A stretch of DNA of 64,000 nucleotides from Streptomyces sp. NBC_00353 (GTDB taxonomy: Bacteria; Actinomycetota; Actinomycetes; Streptomycetales; Streptomycetaceae). Of the stretch, positions 60,413 to 64,000 are shown one piece after another (the first letter of the stretch is position 1; each line of letters begins with the position of its first letter). The notes below the pieces were generated by a model. The model searched no databases. It was not told the DNA's origin and worked only from the letters and a program-made list of their open reading frames with translations. The position numbers and the translations under genes are program-made. The DNA is taken from NCBI RefSeq assembly GCF_036108815.1, contig NZ_CP107985.1, forward strand, positions 8,615,501 to 8,679,500, given 5' to 3'.

Positions 60413-62857
60413 ATGGGTGCACCGGACGTCGAACACCGCACGGACCGGCTCGACGGGCACACGATACGGAACTGGGCCCGGGCCGAAGTCGGTGTGCGAG
60501 GCGTCATCACAGGATGGAGCCCGGAAGCCGAGCAGTTGCTCGGATACCCGGCCGAGTGGGTGCTGGGCCGCCCAGCGACCGAGTTCCTGGCCACGGCCGA
60601 GGAATCGGCGGACGCCGATGGCGCCACGAGCGTGGTGCGTCATCGCAACGGCCGACCGGTGCCCTGCAGGATGTCCATCCGCCCTGTGGAATCGACTGGG
60701 GCGGGAAGCGGTGCCGACGCGCGGTGGACGGTGACACTTGTCCCGACGGGGCCCCTGGAGTCGGACCTGGACCGGGCGCTGCTCGAGGCACTGTTCACCC
60801 GGTCTCCGGTGGGGCTCTTCGTGCTCGACCCGCAGTTGCGGCTGGTGCGGTTCAGCAGCGCTGCGGAAGGCATGCACGGCGCCCCCGCTGCGGGAGCGCT
60901 CGGCAAACGGCCGACCGAGGCCTGGCCCGACTTCAGCCCGGAGCTGGTGGAACGAGTGTTGGGCCGCGTGCTGGATACGGGTGAACCGGTGATGGGTTTC
61001 GAGAAGCGCGGCAGGCCACCGGGGGATCCGGAGCACACGCACGTCTACTCGGTCTCCGCGTTCCGCCTCGAGGACGACGACGGCCGTGTCCTGGGCGTGG
61101 CTGACGCCGCGGTCGACGTCACCGAACGCTACCTCGCACAGGAGCGGCTGGCTCTGCTCGCCGAGGGCGGTTCACGCATCGGAACCGGACTCGATGTGAT
61201 GCGCACAGCCCAGGAGTTGGCAGAGGTGGCAGTGCCCAGGCTGGCCGACAGCATCGGCGTGGAGGTTCTCGAGCCGGTGCTCATGGGCGAGGAGATATCT
61301 TCCGGCCCGGTGCAGCCCGGCGCCGTGCTGCGGCGGGCCGCGTCGCGGTCCCGGCGACCGGACACACTGCCTGGTGCCTACCCGGTCGGCGAGTCCAGCA
61401 CTTTCCCGCCGACGTCACCGTCGTCCCAGGCTCTCTCGGACCTGCAACCGCGCCTGGTCAGCCCGCTGACCGCTGACAGCGAGTGGGTGCTGAGCGATCC
61501 CGTACGCGGCCGTCGGATGCTGGAGGAGAAGATCCACTCACTCATGTTCGTACCGCTGGTCGCCCAGGACCGTGCCCTGGGGATCGCCACCTTCTACCGC
61601 TGGGGGGAGCAGGGCCCCTTCCAGCAGGACGATCTCACGGTGGCCACCGAGCTCGGTCGCCGCACCGCGCTCTGTCTGGACAACGCCCGCCGCTACCTGC
61701 GCGAGCACGACTCCCTGATGGCGCTGCAGCGCAGTCTGCTTCCGACGGAACCTCCCCGGAACAACGGGGTGGAGGTGGCCTACGAGTACGTGCACGGCGG
61801 GGCCGGCGGTGACTGGGTCGATGTCGTGCCGCTGTCGGGGGCCAGGGTGGCGCTCGTGGCAGGCAGCGTGCCCGGACGCGGCATGGAGACCGCCGCCGCC
61901 ATGGGACGGCTCCGCGCGGCCGTGCACACGCTCTCCGATCTGGACCTGGAGCCCGACGAGATGCTCGCCCGCCTCGATGACCTGGTACGGCGTCTCGCCG
62001 ACGAAGCCGGTCCCCGGCGCGACGGCAACGAACCGCCGCAGGAAGCAGGCTCCGAAGCGCCACATGCCGGCTCGGGTGCCTGGTGCACCTTCCTCTACCT
62101 GATCTACGACCCCATCTCCCTGCGCTGTTGCGCGGCCGGCGCAGGCCATCCCGGCCCCGCTGTCGTCCACCCGGACGGGACAGTGATGATGCTGGACGTT
62201 CCGTCCGCCGCCCCACTCGGCCTCCCCGGGCCGCCGTTCGGAAAGACCGAGGTGACGTTGCCGGAGGGCTCGGTGCTCGCGCTCCACACCAGCGGCCTCC
62301 TGCAGGCGCGCGGCGGCGACCCGGCAGAGGCCCGACTCGCAGACCTGCTCGCCCGGCGGTCCGGCTCGGTGCAGGAGACGGCCTGCATGCTCACCGAGGC
62401 GCTGGTTCCGACGCAGGCAGACGAGGACGCCGCCGTCCTCGTCGCCCGTACACACGCACTGGACCCCGGCCGGGTCGCATCGTGGGACCTGCCGACGGAC
62501 CCGGCTATCGTCTCCACGGCCCGGTCGCTCGTCACCCGCCAGCTCACATCATGGGACCTGGACGAGGAGGTGTTCGCCACCGAACTCATCGCCAGCGAGC
62601 TCGTCACCAACGCCATGAGGCACGCCGCGGCGCCCATCCGACTGCGCCTGATCCATGACCTGGTCCTGACCTGCGAGGTCTTCGACGGCAGCAGCACCGC
62701 ACCACGGCTTCGACATGCCCGCACCACCGACGAGGGCGGCCGGGGACTGTTCCTCGTCGCCCAGTGCTCCGACCGCTGGGGAACGCGTTACACGCAGCAG
62801 GGCAAAACCATCTGGACCGAGCAGAAGCTGGTCCACGAGGCCGGGGAGCCGGTCTGA
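60413..62857 (+). CDS. PAS-PAS-GAF-SpoIIE-HATPase regulator (degenerate PP2C domain)
   Basis: 814 aa from the ATG at 60413 (GAGG and GGTGGAC upstream). Two PAS domains (about 20-115, 130-245), a GAF domain (about 250-440), a SpoIIE/RsbU-type PP2C domain (about 460-680) and an RsbW-like HATPase (about 690-800, ELVTNAMRHA and GGRGLFLVAQ). This layout senses a signal and acts on anti-sigma/anti-anti-sigma partners in Streptomyces. In the phosphatase, GGDWVD (D467, D470) and D672 are intact, but the Asp of GDVxGHG is S485 (GSVPGRG) and the Asp of TDG is S627 (HTSGLLQ). Two of the four metal-binding acids are lost, so catalysis is doubtful. It is divergent from the amidase. Confidence 0.87.
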   Translation: MGAPDVEHRTDRLDGHTIRNWARAEVGVRGVITGWSPEAEQLLGYPAEWVLGRPATEFLATAEESADADGATSVVRHRNGRPVPCRMSIRPVESTGAGSGADARWTVTLVPTGPLESDLDRALLEALFTRSPVGLFVLDPQLRLVRFSSAAEGMHGAPAAGALGKRPTEAWPDFSPELVERVLGRVLDTGEPVMGFEKRGRPPGDPEHTHVYSVSAFRLEDDDGRVLGVADAAVDVTERYLAQERLALLAEGGSRIGTGLDVMRTAQELAEVAVPRLADSIGVEVLEPVLMGEEISSGPVQPGAVLRRAASRSRRPDTLPGAYPVGESSTFPPTSPSSQALSDLQPRLVSPLTADSEWVLSDPVRGRRMLEEKIHSLMFVPLVAQDRALGIATFYRWGEQGPFQQDDLTVATELGRRTALCLDNARRYLREHDSLMALQRSLLPTEPPRNNGVEVAYEYVHGGAGGDWVDVVPLSGARVALVAGSVPGRGMETAAAMGRLRAAVHTLSDLDLEPDEMLARLDDLVRRLADEAGPRRDGNEPPQEAGSEAPHAGSGAWCTFLYLIYDPISLRCCAAGAGHPGPAVVHPDGTVMMLDVPSAAPLGLPGPPFGKTEVTLPEGSVLALHTSGLLQARGGDPAEARLADLLARRSGSVQETACMLTEALVPTQADEDAAVLVARTHALDPGRVASWDLPTDPAIVSTARSLVTRQLTSWDLDEEVFATELIASELVTNAMRHAAAPIRLRLIHDLVLTCEVFDGSSTAPRLRHARTTDEGGRGLFLVAQCSDRWGTRYTQQGKTIWTEQKLVHEAGEPV

Positions 62858-62924
62858 ACAGCCCGTCTTCGCGCGCGGCGTGCGAGCAGGCCACCGTGTT
62901 CATCGGACGAACTCGTTGCATCCC

Positions 62925-62953
62925 TTGACGGTCATCCGATGACTCTCTACGTT
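62925..62953 (+). promoter_or_regulatory. SigHrdB-type promoter with a palindrome in the spacer
   Basis: -35 TTGACG (62925-62930), 17-bp spacer, -10 TACGTT (62948-62953). The spacer starts with GTCATC-C-GATGAC (62931-62943), a 13-bp palindrome that a repressor could use. The transcript would start near 62960 and drive the secreted beta-helix gene. Confidence 0.6.
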
Positions 62954-63046
62954 TTCGGCTCAACAGTCCTACAGGGTGCCCGGAAGTCCGCGCATACATT
63001 GGATGAATGGTGCGGCAGGTATCCGACGAACCGTCAAGGAGCCCCT

Positions 63047-64000
63047 GTGAGCCGGAGATCGGAACCGTCCCGCCCGTTCCACCGATTGTGGGCCGTCGTG
63101 ACGTCGGCAGCCGTGAGCGCGGGTCTCACGCTGCTGCCCACGGCCGCCGCGCACGCCGAAGGCGTCGGGAGCGTGAGCCTGCATGTCTCCGTGGCCGGCA
63201 GCGACCGGGCCGCGGGAACGTCCGCTCGGCCGTTCCGTACGATCGAGCGGGCCCAGAAGGCGGCCCGTGCCCTGGCCCGCACGAAGCGGGTGGCGGTCCG
63301 GGTGGTCGTGCACGGCGGTACGTATCACCTGCAGCGCACGCTGACATTCGACGCCCGCGACTCCGGCAGTACCCATGCTCCGGTCAGTTACACCGCGGCG
63401 CCCGGGGAGAAGGTCGTCCTCAGCGGCGGTCGCACCCTCACCCCCCGGTGGCACGACCACACCGAGAAGATCAAGGTCGCGAACATCGGCGCGGGACTCG
63501 ACTTCGACGAGCTATTCCTCGACGGCAAGCGCCAGATCCTGGCCCGCTACCCCAACTTCGACCCCGAGCAGGCGATCCTGGGCGGCACGGCGGCGGACGC
63601 CATATCCCCGGCCCGGATCGCGACGTGGAAGAACCCCACCACAGGGCTGGTCCGCGCCCTGCACAACGGCATGTGGGGCGGGAACTCGTACAGGATCACC
63701 GGCGTCAGTGAGGACGGTACGGCACAGCTCGCCTGGGTCGGCGACAACAACCGCGGCAGCGGCATGCACACCACGTACCGCATGGTCGAGAACATCTTCG
63801 AGGAGTTGGACGCGCCCGGCGAGTGGTTCTACGACAAGCCCGCGGGCAAGCTCTACTTCTACGCCCCCGAGGGCGCCGACCTGCCCACCGCGCGGATAGA
63901 GACCGCCGAGCGCGATGAACTGATCCGGGTCGTCGGCGAAGGGCCGGACAGACCGGTACGCCATCTCACCTTCTCCGGGTTCACCCTCACACAGACCCAC
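63047..64000 (+). CDS. Secreted right-handed beta-helix protein, GH141-like (partial, runs off window end)
   Basis: 318 codons visible from the GTG at 63047 (AAGGAG 6 nt upstream). Sec signal peptide with cleavage after AAAHA (about 38). The mature part has VSVAGSDRAAGTSARPFRTI, VVVHGGTYHLQRTLTF, YTAAPGEKVVLSGG and KRQILARYPNFDPEQAI segments, the opening of the parallel beta-helix family that contains GH141 (alpha-L-fucosidase/xylanase). With the GH29 fucosidase nearby, extracellular attack on fucosylated or plant-type polysaccharide is plausible. The catalytic region lies partly beyond the window. Confidence 0.75.
   Translation, partial: MSRRSEPSRPFHRLWAVVTSAAVSAGLTLLPTAAAHAEGVGSVSLHVSVAGSDRAAGTSARPFRTIERAQKAARALARTKRVAVRVVVHGGTYHLQRTLTFDARDSGSTHAPVSYTAAPGEKVVLSGGRTLTPRWHDHTEKIKVANIGAGLDFDELFLDGKRQILARYPNFDPEQAILGGTAADAISPARIATWKNPTTGLVRALHNGMWGGNSYRITGVSEDGTAQLAWVGDNNRGSGMHTTYRMVENIFEELDAPGEWFYDKPAGKLYFYAPEGADLPTARIETAERDELIRVVGEGPDRPVRHLTFSGFTLTQTH

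Noticed and set aside
1..64000. CRISPR arrays, tRNA/rRNA genes, insertion sequences, attachment sites
   Set aside because: No regularly spaced direct repeats, cloverleaf-like sequences, transposase genes or integrase genes were recognised anywhere in the window.

Overview
The window is GC-rich actinobacterial DNA, almost certainly a Streptomyces chromosome. The coding density, the codon bias towards G/C in third positions, the frequent GTG starts, the c-di-AMP (ydaO-type) leader in front of a LysM/transglycosylase gene, a Tat-exported cholesterol oxidase, a SpoIIE/GAF/PAS/HATPase regulator and the many small secreted proteins and lipoproteins all fit that genus. I see no tRNA, rRNA, CRISPR array, insertion sequence or prophage. 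Both ends of the window cut a gene.

Layout. 1-4.4 kb (minus): a membrane-type peptide synthetase of the Pls/PosA (epsilon-poly-lysine synthetase) kind, split into two genes: a carrier protein fused to six membrane segments and three soluble domains, and a separate adenylation protein. 5.0-12.7 kb (minus): a complete hydroxyquinol (1,2,4-trihydroxybenzene) catabolic operon. It runs from an AraC regulator through a fused maleylacetate reductase/hydroxyquinol dioxygenase and an FAD monooxygenase to 3-oxoadipate CoA-transferase (pcaI, pcaJ) and thiolase (pcaF), so the ring carbon ends as succinyl-CoA and acetyl-CoA. 13-17.3 kb: a DacB-type D-Ala-D-Ala carboxypeptidase, a 1.5 kb stretch without a convincing gene, and the riboswitch-controlled cell-wall lytic enzyme. 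17.7-20.9 kb: secreted cholesterol oxidase facing a two-gene unit (CMD-family protein, DapB-fold dehydrogenase). 21-30.5 kb: MFS transporter/DeoR regulator pair with a double operator, winged-helix regulator, I36 protease-inhibitor-like protein, lipoprotein, FUSC membrane protein, secreted protein, GNAT acetyltransferase and a broken HxlR regulator.

30.6-35.8 kb (minus): a tightly packed acyl-CoA operon (acyl-CoA dehydrogenase, class III CoA-transferase, crotonase, carnitine-dehydrogenase-like 3-hydroxyacyl dehydrogenase, YWTD propeller). It recalls carnitine or branched-acid breakdown but its substrate is unknown. 36.2-42.2 kb: small accessory genes (TPR-like, lipoprotein, DUF6381, secreted PG-binding-like, TetR next to an SDR remnant, membrane protein, HAD, CBS). 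42.5-53.5 kb: DUF1684 gene plus a five-gene oligopeptide-type ABC importer, then a CitA/CitB-like two-component system divergent from a three-gene SsuABC/TauABC-like importer. 53.7-64 kb: small membrane and DinB-like proteins, aldo/keto reductase, GH29 alpha-L-fucosidase under a DeoR/LacI hybrid regulator, amidase, a SpoIIE-type multidomain protein whose phosphatase lacks two metal-binding Asp, and the start of a secreted parallel beta-helix protein resembling GH141.

The items most worth following up are the split Pls-type synthetase with an acidic specificity pocket, the bifunctional reductase-dioxygenase, the KstR-like box before the cholesterol oxidase, the degenerate SpoIIE phosphatase, and the acyl-CoA operon with its YWTD propeller.
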